DNA of 64,000 nucleotides from Membranipora membranacea (Eukaryota; Bryozoa; Gymnolaemata; Cheilostomatida; Membraniporidae): the NCBI GenBank assembly GCA_914767715.1, contig OU612069.1:21015387-21079386 (forward strand), written 5' to 3'. Shown here in pieces: positions 1 through 13,100 of the stretch. Both the position numbers and the translations under genes were made by a program. The first letter of the stretch is position 1. The number at the start of each line of letters is the position of its first letter. The notes beneath the pieces are model-generated. The model ran no database searches. It was given only the letters and a program-made list of their open reading frames with translations, and was not told where the DNA came from.

Positions 1-1140
1 CAGAAATATAGCTCTGTCTACCTAACACAAAGAAGAGCTAGAAAGCAAAGTCTGTTGTACAGGACAGGCTCCATTGCCTAATGGCAGTGATTTCCAGAGA
101 GCGACAAACGGATTTTTAAAAAGTCGGTAATACTTGAAAATTTTATACTGGCATAAATAGTGTAGACATGGGAAATTATTTCCAAGGGTAATTGATGCTT
201 GGTTGGTGAAGGCTGGAGTTTGAACTAATCGAGGTTTCAGTTGATCAATTTACAGCCGAGCCAACGTAAACCAAAAACATCAAGCTAAAGTATTTAAAAG
301 AGGATATCAAGGAGGAATTGCACAAAATGAGTCAGCTGTCTTTTTGAAAATTGGATCAGAAAATAAACTTTGTAAACTATTTTTTCATCCCAGCAAAAAT
401 TAGAAAATATGACAATTGCTGGATCGAAAATCAATAATTATGCTCTGGTTAAAAAGTTTAGCTGTGTTGAGCTGAACTAAAACGATGATGTTGTATCCGG
501 ATGAATGGGATACAAGAGTGATTCAGTCTTGAGCGGATTTGTATTCAAGGATTGATGAAAGACACGATAACAACAGTAGGCGCGGCCTGGTCGGTGGATT
601 TGACAGAGTATGTGTAAAGCTTCGATACACAATCGGAGCTACCAGGTTGCATTTATGAGTTGTTGCATTGATTGAGGTCTCCTTGCGTTGCCAGGAGTTA
701 AAGTGATCATGCCCGGGTGTGGGGGTTCAACGTACCACCCTCAATGGAAAGGTTTGCATTGTCATCAGTGAGCAGAGGCGATGTCTCAGTTTTCAGCATA
801 GACTTAGCTTCTTTCTGAAAGTCAAAATCAAATCTCAGGTTATAGGATAGTGTTTCAAACACCGCAGTCCTTATATTATGATGTTATCATTATGTTAAAG
901 TTCTAATAAGCAATGACGCAAACATTCAAAAACTCATAGATAAAAAACATGACTGTTTATTGAAACTGTCATAGTAAGACTGTACTTCTTAACATTGGGC
1001 ATTAGTTGGGATGGGTGGGGAAGGATGGGAAGATGTTGGATTAATCTCATCCTCATCCAAATTGAGAGCCCTAAGGATGATCCTCTCGAACAATTACTAC
1101 TAGCAAACAATTTCCACACTAACGTAAAGTTGTAAGTCGT
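1..1140. other. 3' flank of CD36-like gene, no gene seen
   Basis: I see no credible coding exon here. The only open frames are short and lack domain signatures or splice context. The right-hand part is the 3' untranslated region of the minus-strand receptor gene. Confidence 0.5.
956..961 (-). promoter_or_regulatory. Candidate poly(A) signal of the CD36-like gene
   Basis: AATAAA on the minus strand (TTTATT on plus), about 180 bases after the receptor stop codon. This is a normal distance for a short 3' UTR. Only the hexamer supports it. Confidence 0.45.
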
Positions 1141-4100
1141 TTAACTGACCTTTTTACGAGAGACTAGCCGGCAGCGAATGATGCCGCACACGACACCGAC
1201 TATAATCAGCAGACCGCCGACAGCGATGAGACTGTAAGCTCCGATGTGGAACGCTGTCTGGATATACCAGAAGGAGTTCTTAAACTTACTCATACCGGCA
1301 TCATTTATAGCAGCAGCCTGGTCTAACCATATTACAGGGTATAGGTGAGGTGTTATATGCTTGGTCATACTGCCAATAATAAATAAACACGAAAGTTAGA
1401 TTTGGGATCTTCAATATAACATCATACGTAGTAAAATCAGAGACTATGGATATATTATTATATATAGTCTCTGGTAAAATGGTGTAGTGAAAGCCCCATA
1501 AAAAAATCGAATATAAGAGGGTACTGTAGGATAGTCCTTGATCAAGCTTGATCCAGTTTGTCTGCATTCAGATTGCTCCCCCTCCACTGATAAGCCGCAG
1601 GCAAAAAGGCCTCAGCTTATGAGTGGAGGGGGAGCAACTCCGAACTCAGGCAAACTGAATCTCACTTGGGATAGTTTAGTCCCAAGGTACAGGTTTGAAC
1701 CCTGTTCAGCACACATTAACACACATAGAGGTAGTTCAAGTGTCCTAACTCTGCCCGGGACAATGGTTGTAGCATTTCATTATCAACCCCATTCCCATCA
1801 ATTGGGGAATCTAGGAATGTGGTTGATAAAGAAATGCTACTACCATCAACCAAGGCAACGCTTGATCATTTAAACTAGAAACATTAACATAGAGGCGGGC
1901 TCAAAACTCATAACCTCGTTGAACCAAGCTTGCCCATTGGGACACTCATCTAGCCCCATCTACCAAACATGACGACAAGTGATAAAAGTAAATATAAATT
2001 TAGTAAGACACAATGTAGAAGTTAGGACGTATTCAGCAGTCACTACTATCCAGCTGGCACTGCTGTTGGCTTTTAAAAGTGCATGTTGTGTCATGTCTGT
2101 TATTCCAATAGAACAGTGAAGGTTTTACCCATACACTTAATATACATATATACATATATATATATATTAAGTTTATGGTTTTACCTCATCATAATTTTAA
2201 AGTTTAGTTGAAGATGTATGATGAGGTAAAACCTTCACTGATTCAAACATTTATAGTTTAGACGAAAACACATGAATCTCGACCATACAAATAAGTATTA
2301 ATATGTTACGATATGAATGGACTGGTTGTAAATATGCTGAATTCTTGCATAGTTACTCACGGAATGTTTTTGATAGGTTCTACTGCTACATTGAGCTGAA
2401 TTCTTTTAGCTCCCTCCATGACAATACCTGTGGTCTGAATTAAAAGATGATAAAAATCAAGTCACAGATGATAGAATTTGTTGTAAGTATTGAAGTTGAT
2501 GCTGCCCAAAGCAATCAATATAAGGGAGGGATATTTTTCATGTGAAAGCTTAAACTACTGCTGCCGCTCATTTTGATATTTTTAAGCTATACAAAATCCA
2601 ATAAGCACACATTTGCCTGTGTGGCAGTAGTTTAAGCTATGGAGTTGTTTCAGGGACCCAGAGTAAAAGATGGGAGGTGGAGTGGAGTGAACTCCGGATA
2701 TACTTCTATATGATATCTAGAGTGTATGCAGCACAATCACATCATTTTGAAAATACAACAGACCAGCAACATGAAGAAATTAGAAGACAATTGGCGAGTT
2801 TGACTGTGCAAATAATGCCACAGGGCGTTTGCATCACAACAATGGTGAAACACTTACACTAGCATACAAAATATACCTAACGGGCAAGTTTTGTTAGGTG
2901 GTGCGGCGTAAACCCAAAGAAAAGCTTATTAATACACACTAGACGAGTTATAATAATGTCAAACCTGCTTGGGAGTGAACCAAAAAGAAAAGCTTATTAA
3001 TAGAGACTAGACAAGTTATAATAATAGCCAACCTGCTCGACATCTATATAAGTATCGTGTAGCGAGGCGTTGGGATGGAGCCCATTCACCAGATTCTGAT
3101 AGTAAGGTCCGTTGAGGAAATGAGGCTGTGATATAAATACTGGAGCACCTCCTTGGCAGGCACTTATATTCAGAGCACCTGTTAACACAAAAAGTGACAC
3201 TATAACATCTGAACTATACTTCACTACACTAAAGTGACCACAATACTGGGTGGTACATTCACATCCTACTGATAGAGCACTTTCTTGTTGTCAGTAGGTT
3301 GTAAATGTTCCGCACAGTGACGTTAAGGATGTGCTCTTTCAGTACTACACAAAATTTGGCCGGCAATGTTTGTGAATTGACAACCGTCCGTTCACTGGAG
3401 ACCAAGGACTAATATCGCTTCCCTCTATGCATTTGAGAGGAGATAACAACAATGCTTTGCCTTGTCATGATGTTGCCATTAGAAGACAAAACCACATAGT
3501 TGCATCAGGGGTTTGTCCAAATTTTCCTGGTTGAATGAATATTGATGAGAATATCTGTTTGGAGTAGTCCCACTTTTCTCAAGCAGAAGACAACTCTGAA
3601 TTAACCCAGCCACAACCTATAAGGTTTTAAAAATGGAAAATCGATTGTCAAGGGCTGCAAGATGTATTATCATTCAGGAGTATAACACACGCAGGCAGAA
3701 ATGTTCGCCATTCCGCGCTGCTTAAAACAGTATAATTTATGGCTAACTAACATCAACTCAACCTCCCTACTTTGATAACATCACACCTTAGCTAGCTAAC
3801 ACTAAGTTCGCCTCAAACTTAATTCTAGATAATGTATACTCCTCTACGGTATATATAATATATACCTCTACAGTATATATAATATATACCTCTACAGTAT
3901 ATATAATATATACCTCTACAGTATATATAATGTATACCTCTACAGTATATATAATGTATACACACATATGATATTTATATCTGGTGGAGTAGAATGTGCT
4001 ACGGGAAGAGAGAACACAACTCTGAGTAGTGAAGCGGCATGCTAATTAGCGCCATCAACACATTCTTTTTTGAGGATGGTGAGATGGCGCAATCGGTTAG

Positions 4101-7100
4101 CGCGCTTGCTATTCACTGCCAGGCGATTAGTTGTGGGTTCGAATCCCATTGGATGAGCTTTCAAGGTTGATTGTTCCGGCCCCAAGCACCCTCGTATGTC
4201 TACCTCTTCCATATATATATATATAATATGCAGCGTATATAACTGACCAGCTTTAGGACAGACATCTCCCACACAGAAGCAGTGATTCTCAGGGTGTCCC
4301 TCATATTGCCATAGTTTGACAGGAGGAGTAAATCTATACAGAGGTACTCCTTCTAACCATACCGGCTCCTTATATGTCAAGTAGATGGACCTGTGAAATA
4401 TAAGATAATGGACATTGATTGATTTATTGAATAAAGTGTTCTCTTAGTATGTGTGTTTTATTTTTTTATAGATGGAACAAAATGATTTTTTTATATTTTG
4501 CATTATATTTTCATCATATTTTATCTGAGATCTCTGCGGGCTTTCACAATCTCAATATTCTCAAACATGAGAGAATAAATACATACATACATGTAAATAA
4601 TGCAATTGGCTCATTAGAAGGACCTGTCTTATATAATGATGATGTTATGGTTTATGGTAATTGCCATGTATATTATTGATATAATGAGTAACATGATAAC
4701 TCTGCCCTTTTGACTCTCCACAATTCATTTTTACAGCAGACTAGCAGCAAAGTAAAAGATCATCTTAGATTGCAAGACTTGAAAGCATCTAAAGTGGGAC
4801 AGCTGTCACTCAATTCCCTGCACTATCTAGCTGTTCCCTTGCTTTTTCTACTACATTTTTTATTTATTTTCAGTACAAGCTTCTTTTATATCCGTCCTTT
4901 TAGCAGATAAATAAAATTTAATGAATATATAAACTTCACCAGTAAGACAAGATGGTGTTCGCATAGACCAGAGAGCAAACACCCAACATAGACACAGAAA
5001 GAATACAAGGCTCACAAACTATTAGAAGTTGTCTGTCCACATAAATTTCATGTACAGACAACACTTTGAACTATGTAATGGATGCACCAGGGAGTTTGGG
5101 ACCAATATATAGTACCTATATATTGCATTCAGGACTCTACGCCCATCAAATATAAATATGTACATAAGCTCTCTGAACAGCTAATATGATGATCGCAACA
5201 GACTTATTAAATATTCACGATAGTCAATGCAATATACTACTAATATGTTTGGGATAGGTCATTAATGCAGTGTTCTTCTTAAAATCAGGAAGTGATCAGG
5301 TGAATCCAATGACTTATTGAGGATACAGGCTCGCAGATTTAGTTTTGCGGCCTAAAATAGCAGAATGTGGGAGTTAAGTGGGCTCCCCCTACCTTGTACT
5401 CGTCAATAAAAAACGTGTGACGGTAAGTATCTTCTTGGGCCCACAACCCAAAACATAACTGACTGAGCTAAGCAAGCCAGTTCTTACATTGCATTCTGGG
5501 CCCAATGTCAATCTCATATAACGTTACTCACCTGCATAGATCAGCTACAAACATGTACATCTTAGCATTGAGATCTACAAAAGGGTGGTACACTTCTCCA
5601 TCTACAAGAGAAAGGGGGAGATAAATACATCATCAGCATCGATTATCGTGTTAAACATGTTCAAATACTACAACAGCCAAAAATTGTGTAAAAGTATACA
5701 GCAGCTGTTCAGGTTCTACCGAGAGCTTGAGTCAGAGTCTGGGAGTAGGACATTTTTGTATCAGATATCTAGAATTCATCTGTAAGTGTCCAGATAAAAT
5801 AAAGTGAGCACTACTTGAGTTTGGTATCAACTTCTTCCTATTAATGTCCTAGACTCTAGCCTTAGAACCAAGTAAAGAGATATGCTATCAGGGAGGGAGG
5901 GTGGGTACCCCTCCCACCCTCCCTGATGCTACTCTCCGTACGGCTTCTTCAGTCAGAACAGATGAAACGAACGTCATTTGCAATCTGATAATGAAAGATA
6001 ATCTAATATCTGGTAAGGGACAGCGCAACAGAAAAGTGAGTTTATCTCATGTGAGCTAGGATTTTGTGACCAGTTAAAAAATAAAGGTCCTGCGCTTTGT
6101 TTTGACACCTGACCTCAGGAAACAAAACATGTGAATCAAATCATTCTAAATAACACAGCTAGGAACTCCTAGATTGAACTATGGGTTATCAGTCAGAGCA
6201 GGGAGGAAGGTCAGAGGGTGAGAAAACACACTTCGAGAACAAACACTGACATAATAATCTCAGGCCTGGTTATCAGTTAGGGTGAAACCACAGTGACTTT
6301 TGACTCTGTGGTGGTAAGACCACCGATACTTCACTGTACTGATAAAAATGGCTTCTGTGATATAAGAGCTTTTGAGATGAACTTCAGAACATTTGAGTCT
6401 GATTCAGATAAGATAAATGAGCGTGTTCTGACGAGGGTTCAGAGAATGGGAACAACACATAATCACAGAGTAAGGATATAAGGTAGGATAGAGTATAGAA
6501 CAGTCTCTAAAGAGAGAAATATGGTGTTTTAGTCGGAGCTAAAAGTTGAGTCTATGTAAAATTGCTGATGTTGCATAGATATGAATAAAAATGTAAAAAA
6601 TAATATTACACATTACTCATATCCTTATACTTATTCCTCTGTGATATGATGATGTGGGCTAATAAAACTGCTTTAAGCTTAAGATGATACACAGTGAAAT
6701 GGTAGCAACGGGTGACACGGCTTGCTAATTTTTTCAAGCCCAATCGAATGAAATTATAGGGACATATTATACGAATGAGACAACTATTCTTGTCAGCCAG
6801 TTAGCCTATGTTGGTGCAAAAAGATGTTCCACATCACCTATCCATCGCAAACTGATATATCAGTCCCTGCGTAGTCTGAGCCGCCAGACTGTTGCCTCAG
6901 ATTGTCCCCCCCCCCGCCTGATGGACCACTGCGCTGAGACACTCAAACTCAAATATGAGTTTGCCAGTCAGTTAACAAGACAAGACCACAAAACAGCACA
7001 ACCCATACCTATAATATTTGGTACAACTTCCTCTGCTATTGAAAATCAACATGCAAACAATTCCAGTGAGCCCAGCTGAATTGCTCTTTTGTGCTTGGTT

Positions 7101-10100
7101 GGGTGCTATTATCTAATTATAAAGTAAGACTTTTGTTAGACTTCAAATTCTAGTTGCGTAAGTTGTGTCTGGATGATCTGAATCTCACTCAATCACATGA
7201 TACGAACACTGTGCAGCAAAAAATGGAAATCTGCTACTGCACATATAATTATTATACCAGGTATAATTTCTAGTTGGCGATACCTAGCCTTGTCACAGCT
7301 ACTTCTTTGATTGTAGAGGTGAAACAGAAAAACAAAAGCAAATAAAATGTGGCAGTGTGACAAGGGTAGGTGATACCTTCATAATATGTCCACTAAGCAC
7401 ATAGTTTAAGCGTTTAAACGGTGTCGGGATAGCTGGTAAAAGCATTTTCATTATCAACCACTTTGGGAAAGTGGTCAATGATGAAATGCCTCTACCAGCA
7501 ACCCGCCACCGTTTGAGAGGCTTGTACTAGACAAGGCCTTGAAAAACATCTTTTGACTCATAGTTTCTAGCTGGAGACCTGCGTGTTGTGCAGTGGTATG
7601 CGCACTACTACTGCATGCCGTTTCTTAGTTTTGAGTATCGTAGTATCTTTGCAGCCAGACTTTAAAAATCGGTCATGACACTATGTTTTCTATTGGAGCA
7701 GATTTGAAGTTTTAAAGACCTGAATGTGAACAGGCAGGGAACAAAAGTATCCATTGATTTCCATACTGCTCATTAGCTGTGTGAAGGCCAATAACCTTGA
7801 ATAATTCTAAACTTAATCCTACAATATTCATGGAGCTGCTTCTCGCGGGGAGGGGGGAGGCGTTGAGCTGGGGGGAGGGGGGCTCAGACTAAGAAAAATC
7901 AGGACGTCTTTCAGCTGCAGCAACCAACTCAATAACAAGCTCAGAGCCTGGTGTTAATAAACTCATCTCAGTATAACAAAAACTAAATAAGAATTCATTA
8001 TGACCACCCAGTGCAATATGTATTCAAATTAAAACTTCTTTTGTTTCACCAATTTAAACTGGAGAGTTGTAGTAACTCAAAACTAGGCATCACCGCTTTC
8101 ATCTACAAGGCTAGGTTCAGTCAAATTTTTGGGAACAATAGGGAGGTTTACTCTTTAACGCCCAAGTCTCATCAGTCAGTACTAGTGAATATGTTGACCC
8201 TGACCCTGATCAAGCTCAACTGAAGGCTATTGAGCAAAGATCAAGGCAATACTACAATTCTCTTTTTTTTTTCTTCTTTTTTTTAACACTTTTATTGGCA
8301 GTCTATTTCATTCCAGTAGCGGAATGTTTTCCGAAAAGTGCCGAAAAAAAAGGAAAACGAAAAGAGGAAAAAAAGGAAAGCTTGAGAATGAAGATGAGTT
8401 AAAATGTTTCAGCAGTGAGGTGGCCCTTACACCAGTGGGCCATGTAACAAGAGTTGTGCTATATGCCAACGCAGTGATCATGTGACTCACTTCATGTGAC
8501 TTTGTGAACACGTTACCATGGAGATATACACTTACCTGTGCCGTTGATTCGGTTACATTCCTCTGTTTTCCAGTAAGGTACATGCGAGTTATCATTCCAT
8601 GAGCCGATAAACATATACTCGTTCAGATCACGAACCCCTGTGTGCACGTTAAACAGGCCGGTGTCTGTGTTGTTCTTCTGCAAAATACAAGAGAGCATCC
8701 AAAACTATTAGTTACAAGACATGTGTTACAAGATACGAGTTACAAAATACAGAGAGCATACAAGATTTTTACTTGTATCTATGCCAGTGATAAAACGGCT
8801 ATCAGAAATATTTTTAAAGATTGTTTTAAACTTGGTATTGAGTATCACGACATAGATTTACACGTTCAGAAACTAATTACACGAGTCTAAAGTTTCTAAT
8901 GGTAGACATACACACAAAATGTTTGTCTATGACATCATATCCCCCTGCGCAAGGCTCGCGAGCAAGCGTCAGCGAGGCCTAACTTTCATAAGACGTAACT
9001 TCAGTCCTAGTTGACCAATTGAGCTGTTCTTGGGCTCATTTTAAAGCTTATAAGCTGGAGCAGTTCCTTTGATTTTTTTAAGGTTCATTTCATGGATGCT
9101 TTAATAAGACTTGCCAGCTAAAATAGCATCAGTAATTTATTGAGATGTTATGTGGTTTTGAAAGTTATGAAAGTTCTGACATGAAGTTTGCTGTGATGTG
9201 TGAAAATTACAGCTTAAAACAGACGCTAGGGGAGGTTTTTTCAGTTACAAACTCTATATTTATAAATGAATGCCTATCATGACTTCACAAAATCTGGTAA
9301 GTTGGCAACAAATCAATGATTGTCAAACTACAGCATCCTGGTTATATGGGCCTACTATCTCAACTTTCTAACTTAATCGGAATATGAGCTTATGGTTTCT
9401 TTCATCTGACTTAAAAAATTGTTACAAGTTTGAGAACTTTAGTCAGATGAAACCTGTTACTTCGCCGTCAGCTTAATTATTCTGGCAGACTCATTCAATG
9501 AAACCAGTCACAAAACTTTCACACACTAGAATATGCCATAAACATATAAATACTTGAAATACTTAAATATTTATGGAATATTCATATCCTTGACAAGGCA
9601 GACACATGTTTGCTGAGTTTCACTAATACCTTGTCACAGAGTAAGGATATCATTACTCCGTGACCTTGGTCTCACCTTGTAGAAGAATCCCCACTTGCCG
9701 TCTACTTTGATAGGTAGATTGAGATGGAGAAATTTAACAGCTTCGGCGATCTTATTGAGCAGATTGTCCTCGTAACCTGAACAGGAAAGAATAAACAGAC
9801 CATTATATCGAGTAACTGACATGTTACCAAGAAGGATTATAAATGGGGTTAAGGAAGGTCATAAACGGCCATTATATAATATCCATGTTTATAAGTTTCT
9901 TCTATGTTTGATTATGGATGGAGTTAGTATCCTTGGTTCAAGTATATTATCACAGAGTAAGGATATATCCTTGGTTAGAGTATATTATTGTTATTAATTA
10001 TAAACTAATGTCAGTAGGTCTATACCAATCTTGGTTCACACTGGTGTTTGTAAATTAAGAATATAGAGCAGTGATTGATGGATTTGGATGGTATAATGGT

Positions 10101-13100
10101 ATAATGTAATTTTATACTATGAATCTTTATACATAAAACTGAAGAGTTTGATACCCTAGAGGAGATGCCCAGAGATAAGTTTGGCTAGTCATATTATGAC
10201 TTTATGTTAGCTAGCACTTTATGTTAGCTAGCACTTAATGTTAGCTAGCACTTAATGTTAGCTAGCACTTAATGTTAGCTAGCAAGTTATCATAATATAA
10301 TAAGCTCGAGTAAATATTGGCTACCCATAAATTTGTGTGACACCACTAAGTTTTCCACTGTGAATACTTTGCTTCTCTGTGGTAGTATTTATTAGCACAT
10401 CTTAGCTTTGCTGACTAAATTGGCCACTGTTTTTGACACCAAAGAACAAATCTAGTTGTTACAAATCTTGGCAGCGTTTCAAATTCGTTGGACTTTTGCA
10501 GCCATCAAGTGTGTCAAAGTTTGGGACTGAAGTACAGAACTGACCACAACATGAGATGAAACGATTGCTTATACAGTAATGCTCAGAAAATGATCTCAAT
10601 AACACATTTTGATAAGATTGTGTAGGACATTGCCAATTGTGAGTTTATGTGCGTAATTTTGACCTGCCAGGGCATCGAATTTTACTTTAATTACCATTAT
10701 GCATTTGGATTTTGACCAGAAGAGGGAGAAATTATATCTGCACCTAATAAGTCCTTCTTTAAAAGACTGGATCCATTCTGCAGCTGTTTGCATAACTAGA
10801 GAAAACAACTAAATATGATCTTAACTTCGCCGGAAATATCGAGAAAGTATTTGTTCATGGCGGGCAACACATACTGCAAACCTACTATACTGGCAGATGG
10901 TTGGAATAGCAATTCTGTAGTTGAAGAGGGGCTAAAATATACTTCCTTAGTGATTGGTATTTTTTCTGTGTGGACCGTTTATGGGATGATGAACTAATGA
11001 CAGCTTTGAGGCAGAAGATAATATTATGGTTGCTAGCTAACAGCCTCGATTGACACAACAAGGGAACTTGCACCAGCATTACCCACTCACAAACACACAC
11101 ATGACAGACAGCGCTTGTTGTCTTACCCCACAGTATATCATGGACTGTAAGCTGTCTAAATATTGAAGCATTCTTCACAAACTGTAGAGCTATGTCTAAT
11201 AGTGCTGCATCTTTAGGCTTGGTTCGGAACATGTTGAGTATGGTCTGGAATAGAGACAGCATCAAAATAAAACAGCATGGATTTTGAGTATGAAATTGAA
11301 GGACACTGTCTTGACAGTGCTGTAGGGTGGGTGGGGATGTCTACTAAGCCAACTACAGCCAAGGTCGTCTGTATAATTAACAACTATCATAGTCTGCAGT
11401 GTATGTATTGCGTTTTTCTTCTAGGATAGGTAGGTAACAGAATCCGACATCACATGTGGGTGAAAAGGCTTAACTGATGTGAGGTAATTTCTATTGATTT
11501 GGACACAAATTAGATTGGCCTACTGTGTTTCCATGGGGGTGAGCTGAGCAAATTTTGGAGGAGTGCTAACCATGTGAATACCTCCGCCGGGTTCACACTG
11601 AGCTCTAGGATTCTACTCGCCGCAGTAAGCAGCTCATATATGGCTGAGCGATTAGAATCAATTGCTGAAGGTGGCACACATTTTTAGTAGTTTCAGCCCG
11701 ATCTTAGCCCATAGTACAGAAAGAGTATTCTTGGGCAAGCGAAGAATTGAAAACTCAGCTTGAGCGCAAAATGTACATGTGAACACAGTGATAGCAGCAC
11801 AACAGGCCTATGTAAGGCTCTGCCTCAACTCTACTGTTACAGCAGACACAAGATGACTCTGTAGATTAATTTAATAGCTGGTTGAAAATAATTCCCAAAA
11901 ACTATCCTTCAAACATGTCCTAGTCATAATTATATAGGAGACACTCAAGCCCATGTGACAGTCTGATTCAATATAAGTAGCACAGACTTTATGAAGATAT
12001 TATAAAGCCTATGGAATTATATCACAATCACACTCTTAAGATGACAATACAACTATGGTCTAGTGTGAGCCCCTCCCTCCCTCCGACGACCCCCCCCCCC
12101 CCCGCCTGGTCTGATGCTATACTAGATCAAGTGTGATCCTAGTTGCCTGCATTTAGGGTTTGAGCTACCGACACCGCCTGGCTCACCAGTAGAATGGGAA
12201 CGACCGAACTGCAGGCAAATTGGATCAAACTTGTTATAATGCTATTATACTATGTGTACCGGCAACTGCTATGTGTGAGCTCAATGAGGTTTGGTGCATA
12301 TACTATGAGGATATTAGACTTTTATCCATAAAAATGATGGTATAAAGGACAACACTGCACTTCCTTCTTACATCAGAGCATCACTGTTCGGCTTCCGGTG
12401 TGTTAATCATGTGACTGTCGTTGAACACCTTTCTCGAGGTACATGGCCTGCCTGCAATCTGAGAGCAACTTGGCGCCGAAAATGACGGCAGCGCCCTTAA
12501 TGCACCTGTATTTCTCAGTCTTTTGACGATTTAACCGCACAAAACAAAGGTATTTCGGCTTTCCTGAAGCTAATTTTATAATGGCTATCAATTGGTTAGT
12601 ATGGTCTGCTGCACTTACATATAGTGGGACATTGATTGTTGTGAATGTATCATTTTCTCTGCCATTTGAAAGCTCTGGGTTGAAGATCATTGTACGTGGC
12701 GCTCTGTAGAACACTGTACCATTGGGCTGGAATCGAACATCTCGCTTCACTTTTGTCGCACTGCAATATAACAAGTTATACGTTATACACAGGGAATACA
12801 GTCATCAATAGAGTCGATCAGATTTTCTATCTACATTTAAAATCTGTACAGATAAGGTCTTTAACCGATTTAATTGTATGTTTAGATGCTGGCTAGCCTG
12901 TATGGTATAATTATACATAAAGCAATAGATCAGATCCAAAGAAGAGCAGGTTCTCCTGATGTTTTAAATCTAGTGATTTAAAACCCAATACAACCATGAA
13001 TGATATGTTACTAGCGGAGTGTTCCGCAATGTCCCCAGTGGTATGCATGCTGCTGTAAGTTGTATCCATGGAATGTCTGGGAAAACGTACATGATGGTTT

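Noticed and set aside
4078-4155. Functional tRNA gene
   Set aside because: The A and B boxes are good, but the anticodon arm and acceptor stem do not pair properly, and the same body and tail recur at two other sites, as in a SINE.
10199-10283. CRISPR-like array (also 3841-3960 and 61453-61536)
   Set aside because: Units are contiguous with no spacers, and the genome is animal; these are minisatellites.
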